Positions 40,236 to 49,970 of a DNA stretch of 64,000 nucleotides are shown one piece after another (within the stretch, counting starts at the first letter, position 1; each line of letters opens with the position of its first letter). The notes beneath the pieces were generated by a model. The model worked only from the letters and a program-made list of their open reading frames with translations. It was not told where the DNA came from and ran no database searches. Position numbers and translations under genes: made by a program. The stretch lies in NCBI GenBank assembly GCA_014656495.1, contig BNCN01000022.1, forward strand, positions 36,536 to 100,535, in the 5' to 3' direction. The stretch comes from Comamonas sp. KCTC 72670 (lineage in GTDB: Bacteria > Myxococcota > Myxococcia > Myxococcales > Myxococcaceae).

Positions 40236-42728
40236 TCAGTACTCCACGGTGGCCTTGAGCCACCCCGAGCGGCCCGGCCGCTGCACCCCGAAGAAGTCGA
40301 ACAGCCGCGCGTTGGTGACGTTGTCGAGCTCGGTGCTGAGTCCCAGGGAGAAGCCCTGGAGCCGGACCCGGTAGCCCACGCCCGCCGCCTGCGCGAACTG
40401 GTTGTCGAGGGTCTCCTTCGTGCCCACCGCGCCCAGGCCTCCCCAGTTGCGGAAGAAGCCGTGGACGTAGCGCGCGGTCCAGAAGGGCGACAGCTCGTCC
40501 TCCGAGGCGGCCACGCCCCGCAGCGACAGGCGCGCCGTGGCGTTGAAGAAGAACCAGGGCCGGTTGGGCAGCCGCTGGCCTTCGAACGCGCCGAAGGTGC
40601 CCTGGCCAGACGTGTTGCGGATGTCCTGGAACGTGGCGTTGGCGTCCAGGTGGAGCCAACCGCCCGGAGAGCTCCAGCCCGCCGCGCCCTCGACGCCCAG
40701 CGCCCGCGCGCCGTACACGTTCTGGTACCTCCAGTCGCGGTCTCTTCCCGCGAGCATGATGAGGTCCTGGGCGAGCCGGGCGAAGCCGTTCAGCTCGCCC
40801 CGGAACACGCCGAGCCCCGTGCGCAGCGGCGCCGTGGCGAGGCCCGCGTTCACGTTGTGGCTGGTCTCCGGCGCCAGGTCGAGGTTCTCCCGGACGAGGA
40901 CGCCGTTGCCGAACAGCTCGTCCATCCGGGGCAGCCGGGTGGCGCGCTCGTAGCTGACCTTGAGGTAGACGGGCTCGGCCACGCGCAGCCGCAGGGCCGC
41001 GCCGCCGCCCAGTTGGTGCAGCGTGCGGTCCTTGCGCTGCCATTCCCGCGTGGGCAGCAGTTGCTGCGCCCGGGCCGCGTAGAGGTAGTCCTTGCCGAAG
41101 ACAATCAGCTCCACCGCGTCGTCGAAGGCGTTGAGCTGGTACTCCACCCCGGTGACGGCGGTGAGGATGTTCCGGTCCGCGGAGAGCGGGTCCACGTCGC
41201 TGGGGCTCGCGAGCCGCCGCTGCTCACCGGTGCGCCGGGTGAGCGTGGGGGCGATGGCGAGCCGGAGCGTCTGGGACGGGCTCAAGGCCCAGCTCGCGTT
41301 GGCGCGGCCATAGAAGGACTGCTGCCAGAGCGTCTGGTCGGTGGCGTCGCCGCCCAGCTCGCCCGGCTGCGTGCGCTCCCGCACCCGGTTGCCGAACCAG
41401 TCGTAGACCCACTGGGAGGTGTCCTGGAAGTCGGTGGCCTGCCACGCGTAGCCGGCCAGCGCGTCCACGCGCACCGCGTCGCCCACGGCCTTCTCGTAGA
41501 GGAGCTGCGTGCCGAGCGCGGTGGCGCCATACCGCGCCTCGCCGAACGGGCCACCGCTCATCACCAGGTTGTGCTGCAGGTCCTTGTCGTAGCCGGAGCC
41601 GAAGGCGCGCAGGGTGACGCGGTCCGCCCAGCCGAGCTGCTCGAAGCCCGCCTCGAGCCCGCCGCCCAGCGCCTGGTACCCGTCATGGAAGCGGCTGACG
41701 GTGGCGGGGCGAAGCTGCCCGGTGTCATCGGAGGTCTGCACGTCCACCCGGTAGTCGTTCCGGGTGGTGTCCGCGAAGAGGTGGGCCCGGGCGAAGAAGC
41801 CGCGCGAGGAAGGCCGGTAGCTGCCGCCCAGCGTGAGCCGGTACGTCCCGAAGGCCCCGCCCTGGAGCGACGCGGCGCCGTGCGCGCCGTCCTGGATGGG
41901 CGCGGAGGTGAGGTTCACCGCGCCGCCCAGCGCGTCCGCGCCGAAGCGGGAGGGCACCACGCCCCGGTAGATTTGAATCGAGTCGACCAGGTTCACCGGC
42001 ACGTTGGCGAAGCCAAATGGATAGCCGGAGAGGTCGAGCGGCACGCCGTCCAGGAAGAAGCGAATCTGGTCGTCGGTGAGGCCATTGAGCGAGAAGCGGA
42101 GGGTGCTGCCCAGGCCGCCGCTGCGGCGCACCTCCACGCCCTCCTGGGCCGCCAGCACCTGTCCCATGTCCGCCGAGCGGGCGCGGGCGCGCGTGGTGCT
42201 GACGACGCGCACGGCCTCCGCCGACCGGCGCATCCGCTCCGCCTCCGAGCGGCCGGACACCGTGGTCTCCAGCGTCTTCTCTTCCGGCGGCGCGGGTGGC
42301 GCCTCGGGCGGTGCCTCCGGGGGCGGCTCGGGGACAGGCTCGGGCTCGGCGGGCGCATCCGTGCCCAGCCGGAAGGCGTGGAGCAGCTCGATCTGGCAGG
42401 CGACCGCTTCTCCGCCGACGCGGGCGGGCTCGAAGCGGAAGTCGAGCGCGGCGGTGCGAATCGCCACGTCGAAGGCCTCGCCCGCCGACTGGACGACCTC
42501 CGCCTCCGTCACCACGCCGTGCTCGTCGATGGTGAGCCGCAGCACCACGTCCGCTTCACGCCCCGCGGCCAGCTCCACCTCCGGATACGGGACGGTGACG
42601 CTGTCGATGCGGCTGGGCGGCTGGACCTGCGCGGGCGCGGTTTCGGAAGGAGGCGGCGGCGCCACGGATGCCGGCTCCGCGGGGGCCGCCGAGAGCAGCA
42701 GGGCGAACGAGGTGAATGCCGAGAACAT
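40236..42728 (-). CDS. TonB-dependent receptor with its own N-terminal TonB-like domain
   Basis: The 830-residue outer-membrane receptor is a fusion. After a signal peptide (FTSFALLLSAAPAEPA), residues 42-122 match a TonB C-terminal domain (READVVLRLTIDEHGVVTEAEVVQSAG, AALDFRFEPARVGGEAV). A Pro/Glu linker follows (125-150), then ETTVSGR and a plug (LAAQEGVEVRRSGGLG, RGVVPSRFGADALGGAVNL), and a beta-barrel ending in a chain-terminal aromatic (LKATVEY). The ligand is probably a ferric complex, since the convergent operon has a Fur-like box. No Fur box was seen ahead of this gene. ATG 42728 is chosen for the signal peptide. Confidence 0.9.
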   Translation of the reverse strand: MFSAFTSFALLLSAAPAEPASVAPPPPSETAPAQVQPPSRIDSVTVPYPEVELAAGREADVVLRLTIDEHGVVTEAEVVQSAGEAFDVAIRTAALDFRFEPARVGGEAVACQIELLHAFRLGTDAPAEPEPVPEPPPEAPPEAPPAPPEEKTLETTVSGRSEAERMRRSAEAVRVVSTTRARARSADMGQVLAAQEGVEVRRSGGLGSTLRFSLNGLTDDQIRFFLDGVPLDLSGYPFGFANVPVNLVDSIQIYRGVVPSRFGADALGGAVNLTSAPIQDGAHGAASLQGGAFGTYRLTLGGSYRPSSRGFFARAHLFADTTRNDYRVDVQTSDDTGQLRPATVSRFHDGYQALGGGLEAGFEQLGWADRVTLRAFGSGYDKDLQHNLVMSGGPFGEARYGATALGTQLLYEKAVGDAVRVDALAGYAWQATDFQDTSQWVYDWFGNRVRERTQPGELGGDATDQTLWQQSFYGRANASWALSPSQTLRLAIAPTLTRRTGEQRRLASPSDVDPLSADRNILTAVTGVEYQLNAFDDAVELIVFGKDYLYAARAQQLLPTREWQRKDRTLHQLGGGAALRLRVAEPVYLKVSYERATRLPRMDELFGNGVLVRENLDLAPETSHNVNAGLATAPLRTGLGVFRGELNGFARLAQDLIMLAGRDRDWRYQNVYGARALGVEGAAGWSSPGGWLHLDANATFQDIRNTSGQGTFGAFEGQRLPNRPWFFFNATARLSLRGVAASEDELSPFWTARYVHGFFRNWGGLGAVGTKETLDNQFAQAAGVGYRVRLQGFSLGLSTELDNVTNARLFDFFGVQRPGRSGWLKATVEY

Positions 42729-42933
42729 CCGCAATCCAGTTTTGGTTTTGCGTCGCAGTCTCAACTGAGGCGCGAGCCGTATATCGAGGATTGCGACGGG
42801 CGGGTCAAGGCAGGGGGCCACGCCCGCACAGTGCGTCAAGCACGGGGAGTGGGTCTGGATTGACAGCGTGTCTCATGATTCGTTAATCGAGTAAAAGCTG
42901 TATCTTGAGAAAAACTTGATGGAGAACGCGGTC

Positions 42934-44301
42934 ATGAAGCTGGGACTCCAGAAGCTGTTCCACGCCGCCCTGGCGTTGGTGGCGGTCGCGCTGCCGGTGG
43001 CCGCGCAGACCCAACCCCTGACGGGCGTCTACCGCGGTGAAATCTACAACGTGCCCCACCTCGTCAACGCGTACTCCGCGTGGCTCGGGTACGACGTGTC
43101 CATGGGGCAGGGGCACCAGCCGAAGGACAGCTGGGCCAACATCGAGAACCCGTCCTGGCAGCTCAACGCCTGGGGCGCGTGGGTGAGGGCGAAGCCGGGC
43201 CGCCGGCTCAACTACTCCGTGTCCATGTTCCCCTCCGGGCAGGGTTCCCTGTCCCAGTGCGCGACGGGGGCCTACGACTTCCGGTTCCGGAACCTGGCCA
43301 ACAACCTGGCCAACGCGGGGCTCCAGCGCAGCATCCTCCGTGTGGGCTGGGAGTTCAGCGGCAACTGGATGCCCTGGTACTCCGGCAACGGCCAGCAGGC
43401 GAACTTCGCGGAGTGCTTCCGCCGCATCGTGACGGCCATGCGCACGGCGCAGCCCAACGCGGGCTTCGAGTTCGACTGGAACCCGAACTACGACATCTCC
43501 GCCGCCGACCTCTCCGCGACGTACCCGGGTGACGCGTACGTCGACTACATCGGCTTCGACCTCTACGACCAGGGTTGGAACGGCCGCTATCCCATCCCCT
43601 CCGGCTGCACGGGGACGTGTCAGCAGGGCCGGTGGCAGCAGAACTGGGACATCCAGTTCGCGCCGGCGCTGGCGAAGTTCCGGAGCTTCGCGGCGCCCCG
43701 TGGCAAGCGGCTGTCCGTGCCGGAGTGGGGCGTGAATGACGCGGCCACCACGGGGGGCGGCGACAACACCTACTTCGTGCAGCAGATGCTGTCGTTCATC
43801 TTCGACCCGGCCAACAACGTCGGCTACCACTCCTACTTCGACTACCAGGCGCCGGACGGGCTGCACCAGTTGTCCAATGTGGACAACAACGGTGGCCACA
43901 CGTTCCAGACGCAGTTCCCGAACGCGGCCGCGCTCTTCAAGAGCTTCTACGCGAACCTCCCGCCGCCGGGCGGCCCCCTGGCCGCGTCCAAGGCCACGGT
44001 GACGCCGTCCCCGGTGACGCGGGGGCAGAGCTTCCAGGTCTCCGGCTCGGTGACGTCGCCCACGGCGCAGACGCTCATCGTGAAGTACGAGATTCGCACC
44101 GCGGCCTCGCCCTTCACGCTGGTGGCCGAACACTTCTTCAGCCAGTCCTACTCCGCGGGCCAGACGCGCACCTTCACGCCGGCGCTGGTGATTCCCACCT
44201 CGCGTCCGGCGGGGAGTTACCGCGTGGACACGCTCGTCTACACGGGCAACTGGTCGCAGACGCTGCTGTACCGCAACGACACCACCTTCACCGCGAACTG
44301 A
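42934..44301 (+). CDS. Secreted GH26-like glycoside hydrolase
   Basis: The protein has about 455 residues and a signal peptide (ALALVAVALPVAAQT). The catalytic domain has the GH26 pattern: WEFSGNWMPW with the acid/base Glu near residue 150, then FDWNPNY, and RLSVPEWGVND with the likely nucleophile Glu around residue 262. A C-terminal beta-sandwich (ATVTPSPVTRGQSFQVSGSV onward) follows. The likely substrate is a beta-mannan or related beta-glucan. GGAG at 42921 places the start at ATG 42934 rather than 42919. Confidence 0.85.
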   Translation: MKLGLQKLFHAALALVAVALPVAAQTQPLTGVYRGEIYNVPHLVNAYSAWLGYDVSMGQGHQPKDSWANIENPSWQLNAWGAWVRAKPGRRLNYSVSMFPSGQGSLSQCATGAYDFRFRNLANNLANAGLQRSILRVGWEFSGNWMPWYSGNGQQANFAECFRRIVTAMRTAQPNAGFEFDWNPNYDISAADLSATYPGDAYVDYIGFDLYDQGWNGRYPIPSGCTGTCQQGRWQQNWDIQFAPALAKFRSFAAPRGKRLSVPEWGVNDAATTGGGDNTYFVQQMLSFIFDPANNVGYHSYFDYQAPDGLHQLSNVDNNGGHTFQTQFPNAAALFKSFYANLPPPGGPLAASKATVTPSPVTRGQSFQVSGSVTSPTAQTLIVKYEIRTAASPFTLVAEHFFSQSYSAGQTRTFTPALVIPTSRPAGSYRVDTLVYTGNWSQTLLYRNDTTFTAN

Positions 44302-44366
44302 GTGACGCGCGGCGCGGCCCTTCTTCACGTGGGAGGGCCGCGTCCGCGGCAGTGCCGGACCCGGCG

Positions 44367-44397
44367 GGCTGCCTCATCGAACGGGGATGAGGCAGCC
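44367..44397. terminator. Strong hairpin between convergent GH26 and ileS genes
   Basis: GGCTGCCTCATC pairs perfectly with GATGAGGCAGCC (12 bp) around a 7-nt loop, placed midway between two convergent stops. It can serve both strands. Confidence 0.8.
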
Positions 44398-44412
44398 TGA
44401 ACCTTCCCGGAC

Positions 44413-47400
44413 TCAGGCCCGTTCCACGCGGATGCGCGCGGGCAGGCCGTTGATGCTGACCTCCTCCTCCTGGCCGGTGAGGCCCTCGGGGCCCACGAGG
44501 ATGCTGGAGGCCAGCGTCTCCCGCTCAATCAGCGCCCGCGCCTCGTCCGTGACGCGCTTCACCCGCGCGTCGCCGTCCACCCAGAGCTGGATGCGGTCGG
44601 TGTAGCCCAGCTCCAGGTCCTTGCGCGCGCCCTGCACGCGGGCGAGCAGCTCGCGCACCAGGCCCTCGTCCACCAGGGCCTCGGTCAGCTCGGTGTGGAG
44701 GACCACCACGCCCACGCCCATGCCCGCGGCGGCGTAGCCGGGGTTGGCCTCCACCAGCGTCTCCAGCTCCTCGCCGGTGAACACCAGGTCCTCGCCCGCC
44801 ACCGTCATGGCCACGCGGCCCGTCTGGAGCAGCTCGCGGTGCAGCGCGGCGCCGTCTCCGGTGTCGAACGCCTTGCGCACCGGCGCCAGCTTGGGCCCCA
44901 GCCGCCCGCCCACCGCGCGCAGGTTGGGGCGCACGCGGAAGCGCACCACGTTGGCCTCGTCGCTGCCCGGCTCCACGAAGCGGACCTCGTGGACGTTGAG
45001 CTCGTCCGCGATGAGGTCGCGGTACACGGCCACGCGCTCCGTCAGCTCCTTGCGCGCGAGGATGACGTCCGCGCGCGCCAGCGGCTGGCGCACCTTGAGC
45101 CGGTTGTCCGTGCGCACCTTGAGGCCCAGGGACACCAGGTCCCTGACCGCGCCCATCTCCGCCGCGAGCCCCTCGTCGATGAGGGCCTCGTTCACCGTGG
45201 GGAAGCCGGCCAGGTGCACGCTCTCCGGCTGCGTGGTGGGCCAGGGCTTGCGCACCAGGTTGCCCCACATGTCGTCGGTGAAGAAGGGGATGAAGGGCGC
45301 CGCCAGCGCGGTGAGGGTGGTGAGGGCCTCGTAGAGCGTGAAGTACGCGTCCTGCTTGTCCTGCTCGAAGCCCGGCGCCCAGAAGCGCGAGCGGCTGCGG
45401 CGCAGGTACCAGTTGGACAGCGCGTCCACGAGCGCGACCATGCGCTGGGCCGCGTCGTACACCTGGTAGGTCTCCAGCGCGCGGGTGACGTCGCGCAGGG
45501 TGAGGTGGACCTCGGAGAGAATCCACCGGTCCAGCACCGGCCGCGCCTTCACCTCGCGCCAGCCCTGGCTGCGGCGGATGGCCTCCCACGGCGCGTCCTT
45601 GGCGTCGGCGTTGCCCGCGGCGGGGTTGAAGCCGTCGATGTTCGCGTAGATGGTGAAGAACGAGTAGACGTTGCGCAGCTTGACCTGGAAGTCCTTCTGC
45701 AAAAGCCGCACGTTGCCCAGCGAGTGGCGCGTGTTCGACCAGGTGGGGCTCGCGGCGTAGAAGAACCAGCGGAACGCGTCCGCGCCCGGGGCCTTGGCGG
45801 CCGGGTCCTTCACCACCACGCGCTCGGACGGCGCCAGCCGGGGGACCTCCACCGGCATGACGCTGGCGCCGCGCGCGGAGGGGGCCACGCCCAGCGTCTG
45901 CAGCTCGGCGGGCGCCAGCAGCACCACGCGGCGCTTGAGCTTCTTGTGCGCCTTCACCGTGGCGGTGACGGAGACCTCCGGCCGGTCCGGGCGGAAGAGC
46001 TGCACCTTGGCGCCCTCCTGGATGTCCAGGCCCTCCAGGTCCTCGCGCGCGATGAGCGCCACGCCGGGCTCACCGGGCACGCCGGCCTCCGCGGCCGTGA
46101 GCACGGCGAAGTCCATGCGCACCTCGTCCAGGATGATCTCCGGCGGGGTGTAGTTGCCCTTGGACTTGGACTCCTTGCGGCCCTCCTTGTCGGAGACGTG
46201 GCCCAGCACGATGCAGCTCTTGTACGGCCGCGGCCAGTTCCGCTGCGGCGTCAGGCCGATGCGCGCCTGCGTCTCCTCGTCGAATAGGAGCGTGCTCACC
46301 ATCAGCAGCGAGTAGAACCAGCCGCGCGTCTGGTCGATGGCCTCGGAGATGAAGTCCGCGGGGAAGGCGCGGTTGAAGATCTCCTGCGAGCCCGGCGCGT
46401 GCGGGAAGCCCCACTGCGCGAAGGGCATGCAGCCGGAGTCGAACCACACGTCCACGACCTCGGGCACGCGCTGGAAGCGGCCGGAGCTGCCGGGCTTCTC
46501 GAAGGTGATTTTGTCGACCCACGGCTTGTGGACGATGAGGTGCTGGGCGTTGGCCTCGTGCGGCTTGCCGGCGAGGAAGGCGTTCAGCTCGGCCTCCACC
46601 TCGGCCACGTTGTTGCCCGGCTTCTCGCGCAGCGCCTGGAGCGAGGGGACGGCCTCGACCTCGCCCGTCTCCGAGTGAATCCACAGCGGCAGCGGCGTGC
46701 CCCAGTAGCGCTCGCGCGACAGGGCCCAGTCCACGTTGTTGGCCAGGAAGTCGCCGAAGCGGCCTTCCTTGATGTGCTCCGGCACCCAGTTGACGGCGCG
46801 GTTGTTGGCGATGGCCTGGTCCTTCACCGACGTGGTGCGGATGTACCAGGCGGGCCGCGCGAACTGGATGAGCGGGTCGTCATCCGCGCGCCAGCAGAAC
46901 GGGTACTCGTGCTTGTACTGCTCGGTGAAGAGGACCAGCCCGCGCTCCTTGAGGTGGCGCTGGATGTCCTTGTCCGCCTCCTTCACGAAGCGGCCCGCGA
47001 CCAGCGGCACCTCCTCCGAGAAGGTGCCGTCCGGCTTCACCGCGCAGAACAGCTCCAGGGCTTCCGGCTGGGCGAAGCGGGCCTTGTCCTTGCGGAAGGC
47101 CTCGTAGTCGTCCTCGCCGAACGCCGGGGCGATGTGGACGATGCCGGTGCCGCTGTCGAGCGTGACGAAGTCCGCGCCCAGCACGCGCCAGGCCTGCGCA
47201 TCCTCGCCGCCGTCCTTCAGGGGCAGCCGCGTCTCGCCCGCGCGCTGCTGGTAGAGGTCGAAGGGCGGCTGGTAGCGCTGGCCCACCAGGTCGCTGCCCT
47301 TCTGGGTGGAGAGCACCGGCAGCTCCAGCTTGAGCTTCTTGGCCAGCGCCTCGCGCAGCGCCGCGGCGACGATGAGCTTGCGCTCGCCCGCGTCCACGGT

Positions 47401-48156
47401 GACGTAGTCCACGCCCGGGTTGACGGCCGCGTACATGTTGGACGGCAGCGTCCAGGGCGTGGTGGTCCAGACGACGAGCGCGGTGTCCGGCGCGGCGCGC
47501 AGCGGGAAGGCGACGTAGACGCTCGGGTCGTCCACCGTCTTGTAGCCCAGGCCCACCTCGGCGGCGCTCAGCGCGGTGCCGCCCTGCGGCCACCACCACA
47601 CCACCTTGTGGCCCTGGTACAGCAGGCCCTTGCGGTGCAGCTCCGACAGGGCCCACCACACGCTCTCCACGAAGGGGCGGTGGTAGGTGACATAGGCCTG
47701 GTTCAGGTCCACCCAGAAGCCGATGCGCTCGGTGAGCCGCTCCCACTCGGAGGTGTAGCGGAAGACGGATTCGATGCAGCGCTCGGTGAAGGGCTCCACG
47801 CCGTAGCGTTCAATCTCCGCCTTGCCGTGGATGCGCAGCTCCTTCTCGACCTCCACCTCCACGGGCAGGCCGTGGGTGTCCCAGCCGGCCTTGCGGGGGA
47901 CGTAGTGGCCCGTCATCGTCTTGTAGCGCGGGAACAGGTCCTTGATGACGCGCGTCAGGACGTGGCCGTTGTGGGGCAGGCCGTTGGCGGTCGGCGGGCC
48001 CTCGTAGAAGACGAAGCTGGGAGCACCCTCACGCGCTTCGAGCGAGCGCTCGAAGATGCGGCGGTCCTTCCAGAAGGCCTGGACGCGGCGCTCCTCGGAG
48101 GGAAAGTCCATCTCCGCGGGCACCGCATCGAACAGGGAGGGGGGCGTTTCAGGCAT
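44413..48156 (-). CDS. ileS: Isoleucyl-tRNA synthetase, type-2-like, with large insertion
   Basis: The 1247-residue class I synthetase charges tRNA-Ile. The HIGH-type site is PHNGH (GLPHNGHVLTR), and the KMSKS-type site is unusual: KESKSKGN at residues 661-668. Editing-domain signatures are present (VWTTTPWTLPSNM and DSGTGIVHIAPAFGEDDY). Length, PHNGH and overall sequence suggest the eukaryote-like type 2 group, which includes mupirocin-tolerant enzymes. Between KESKSKGN and GADAFRWFF (from residue 791) lie about 100 extra residues. No T-box was seen upstream. The start at 48156 gives MPETPPSLFDAV. Confidence 0.95.
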   Translation of the reverse strand: MPETPPSLFDAVPAEMDFPSEERRVQAFWKDRRIFERSLEAREGAPSFVFYEGPPTANGLPHNGHVLTRVIKDLFPRYKTMTGHYVPRKAGWDTHGLPVEVEVEKELRIHGKAEIERYGVEPFTERCIESVFRYTSEWERLTERIGFWVDLNQAYVTYHRPFVESVWWALSELHRKGLLYQGHKVVWWWPQGGTALSAAEVGLGYKTVDDPSVYVAFPLRAAPDTALVVWTTTPWTLPSNMYAAVNPGVDYVTVDAGERKLIVAAALREALAKKLKLELPVLSTQKGSDLVGQRYQPPFDLYQQRAGETRLPLKDGGEDAQAWRVLGADFVTLDSGTGIVHIAPAFGEDDYEAFRKDKARFAQPEALELFCAVKPDGTFSEEVPLVAGRFVKEADKDIQRHLKERGLVLFTEQYKHEYPFCWRADDDPLIQFARPAWYIRTTSVKDQAIANNRAVNWVPEHIKEGRFGDFLANNVDWALSRERYWGTPLPLWIHSETGEVEAVPSLQALREKPGNNVAEVEAELNAFLAGKPHEANAQHLIVHKPWVDKITFEKPGSSGRFQRVPEVVDVWFDSGCMPFAQWGFPHAPGSQEIFNRAFPADFISEAIDQTRGWFYSLLMVSTLLFDEETQARIGLTPQRNWPRPYKSCIVLGHVSDKEGRKESKSKGNYTPPEIILDEVRMDFAVLTAAEAGVPGEPGVALIAREDLEGLDIQEGAKVQLFRPDRPEVSVTATVKAHKKLKRRVVLLAPAELQTLGVAPSARGASVMPVEVPRLAPSERVVVKDPAAKAPGADAFRWFFYAASPTWSNTRHSLGNVRLLQKDFQVKLRNVYSFFTIYANIDGFNPAAGNADAKDAPWEAIRRSQGWREVKARPVLDRWILSEVHLTLRDVTRALETYQVYDAAQRMVALVDALSNWYLRRSRSRFWAPGFEQDKQDAYFTLYEALTTLTALAAPFIPFFTDDMWGNLVRKPWPTTQPESVHLAGFPTVNEALIDEGLAAEMGAVRDLVSLGLKVRTDNRLKVRQPLARADVILARKELTERVAVYRDLIADELNVHEVRFVEPGSDEANVVRFRVRPNLRAVGGRLGPKLAPVRKAFDTGDGAALHRELLQTGRVAMTVAGEDLVFTGEELETLVEANPGYAAAGMGVGVVVLHTELTEALVDEGLVRELLARVQGARKDLELGYTDRIQLWVDGDARVKRVTDEARALIERETLASSILVGPEGLTGQEEEVSINGLPARIRVERA

Positions 48157-48210
48157 GGTGCGGTGCTTGATAGCACCGCACGCGGCCAATGGATGCCCCG
48201 TCCGAGGGGC

Positions 48211-48495
48211 TCAGTAGTACGGGCAGACGGGCCGGTCGTTCCCGCAGACGAAGCGCTCGATGTAGTAGCCGTACGTGTCGCTGTAGTACGAGTACATGGT
48301 CGGCCTGCCCGGGCCGCAGTCCACGTACCGGCCCCAGACCTGACAGTGAATCTCCGGGTCGTACTCGGGGTAGGCGGCCTGGGACGTGGTCTCCAGCGCG
48401 GAGGGCTCCACCGCGGAGGGCTCATCCGCCGGTCCACCACAACCCGCCGTCATCACGGCGGCGAGGCACATCAGGGCTGCGCGATTCAGGGGCAT
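48211..48495 (-). CDS. Small tyrosine-rich lipoprotein
   Basis: The 94-residue protein has a lipoprotein signal (LNRAALMCLAAVMTAGCGG) and a short mature region with three cysteines and many tyrosines (PTMYSYYSDTYGYYIERF). GGAGAG precedes the ATG at 48495. No family is recognised. It lies 54 bp downstream of the ileS start, on the same strand and upstream of it, so it may share the transcript. Confidence 0.72.
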   Translation of the reverse strand: MPLNRAALMCLAAVMTAGCGGPADEPSAVEPSALETTSQAAYPEYDPEIHCQVWGRYVDCGPGRPTMYSYYSDTYGYYIERFVCGNDRPVCPYY

Positions 48496-48645
48496 GGCTC
48501 TCTCCTGTGTTCGGCGTGGGTCGCCAGCTCGAGACTTTAAGCCGGGTTCTTCAGCATTCCAGGGTGTGCGTATTGACGCGGATGTACGTGTCTCTCTAGT
48601 TTCTCGTTCCCTGAGAATTTCCCCCACACCCCTGGAGTGAGCACC

Positions 48646-49377
48646 ATGAAGAAGGCTTTGCTGTGTGTGCTGATGGCTGTCGCGGTGGGTTGTTCCAACG
48701 CTCGGACGGAGCAGGCCGTGGATGCGGAGGGCTTCAAGCTCCTCCAGCACGACGCGACGACGCTGGAGGCCACGTACGGCTCGGGAGGCGCGTCCGTGCG
48801 GCTCCTGGTGGTGGAGACGCAGACCGATGTCGTCGAGGTGACGTACGACTTCGGCGACCCCGTCATCGGCTTCCACATCGACTACAGCCAGGGCGTGGGG
48901 CAGTTCGTCCCGTCGGGCAGCCCGCTCGACGCCGCGCAGGCGCAGCTGCTCACGCCGCTGCTGGAGGGGCTGGCCCAGGTCATCCCGGATGAGGGCCGCA
49001 CGCGCGTGGAGACCGCGGCCGAGCGCCAGACGAGCTTCATGCAGATTGTCCCGGTGGGCGAGGTGCTCACCTCGTACGAGTACGTGTCCGAGCGCGGCTG
49101 GGTGCACATCTCCTGCTCCTGCAGCCGGCAGCACATCGGCTCGGGCCAGTACCGCACGGCGGGCATGGGCTGTGGCTGCACGGGCGGGTCGGGCAACGGC
49201 TGCAAGGGCCGCTGCGGCCAGGGGTGCGGTGGCACCAGCCTGCCGCGCTGCGTGGGCACCACCGCCTATACGCAGGACTGCGCCAAGCACGACTACGGCC
49301 TGGGCAGCTTCGCGGCGGCCTCGGATGACTACTCGTTCGCGCGCAACAACTGCAGCTGCACGGGCTCGTGCTACTGA
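48646..49377 (+). CDS. Cysteine-rich lipoprotein with phospholipase-A2-like HD motif
   Basis: The 243-residue protein has a lipobox (LMAVAVGCS). The C-terminal ~90 residues hold about 14 cysteines, and the segment TQDCAKHDYGLG with H215-D216 followed by DDYSFARNNCSC recalls the Asp-x-Cys-x2-His-Asp catalytic helix of phospholipase A2-like folds. Calcium-loop residues were not convincingly identified, so activity is unproven. The GGAG at 48634 selects ATG 48646. It overlaps the next gene by one base. Confidence 0.75.
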   Translation: MKKALLCVLMAVAVGCSNARTEQAVDAEGFKLLQHDATTLEATYGSGGASVRLLVVETQTDVVEVTYDFGDPVIGFHIDYSQGVGQFVPSGSPLDAAQAQLLTPLLEGLAQVIPDEGRTRVETAAERQTSFMQIVPVGEVLTSYEYVSERGWVHISCSCSRQHIGSGQYRTAGMGCGCTGGSGNGCKGRCGQGCGGTSLPRCVGTTAYTQDCAKHDYGLGSFAAASDDYSFARNNCSCTGSCY

Positions 49378-49970
49378 TGTGGCGTCGGGTGTCACATGGG
49401 GCCCTGGCGCTCGTCGCCGGGGTGGCCTTGGGATGCAGCCAGGCCTCCGGGCCTTGCCCTGACGGCGCCCGGCTCACGGGCCGCGCGCCGCCGGACGGCG
49501 TCCTCCAGTGGTGCGCACGCCCGGACGGCCAGAAGCACGGCCGTTGGGCGGAGTGGCACGCCACCGGGAAGTTGAAGACGGAGGGCGCCTACGTCGACGG
49601 GAAGATGGAGGGCCGCTGGGTCCACTACTTCGAGGACGGCGTGAAGCAGTTCGAGGGCGACTATCGCGGCGGGCTCAAGCAGGGCCTGTGGACCCTCTAT
49701 TACGAAGAGGGGCAGAAGAACCGCGAGGAGGTCCACCCCGCCGGCGGTGGCGAGGTGACGTGGACCGCCTGGCGCTCCGACGGTTCGAAGTGGGCGGAGG
49801 GCACGCTGGTGGGCCACCGCGCGCAGGGGACCTATTCGGAGTGGCATCCCAGTGGCGCGCTGGCCGCGCAGGGCCAGTACGAGAAGGGTGAGAAGACGGG
49901 TGCGTGGAAGTACTGGGACGTCGAGGGGCAGGCCACGGACGTTCCGCAGGGTGACTTCACGAACGAGTGA
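49377..49970 (+). CDS. MORN/YwqK-type repeat lipoprotein
   Basis: The 197-residue protein has a lipobox (VAGVALGCSQ). The mature part is a run of MORN-type repeats: HGRWAEWHATGKLKTEGAYVDG, EGRWVHYFEDGVKQFEGDYRGG, QGLWTLYYEEGQKNREE, QGTYSEWHPSGALAAQGQYEKG. Similar proteins are annotated as YwqK-family antitoxins, but in myxobacteria many are surface lipoproteins of unknown role. Its ATG overlaps the preceding stop, so it is coupled to the PLA2-like gene. Confidence 0.85.
   Translation: MWRRVSHGALALVAGVALGCSQASGPCPDGARLTGRAPPDGVLQWCARPDGQKHGRWAEWHATGKLKTEGAYVDGKMEGRWVHYFEDGVKQFEGDYRGGLKQGLWTLYYEEGQKNREEVHPAGGGEVTWTAWRSDGSKWAEGTLVGHRAQGTYSEWHPSGALAAQGQYEKGEKTGAWKYWDVEGQATDVPQGDFTNE

Noticed and set aside
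44525..45589. A 354-codon alternative frame inside ileS
   Set aside because: Arg/Gly/Pro-rich shadow of the synthetase with no recognisable domain.
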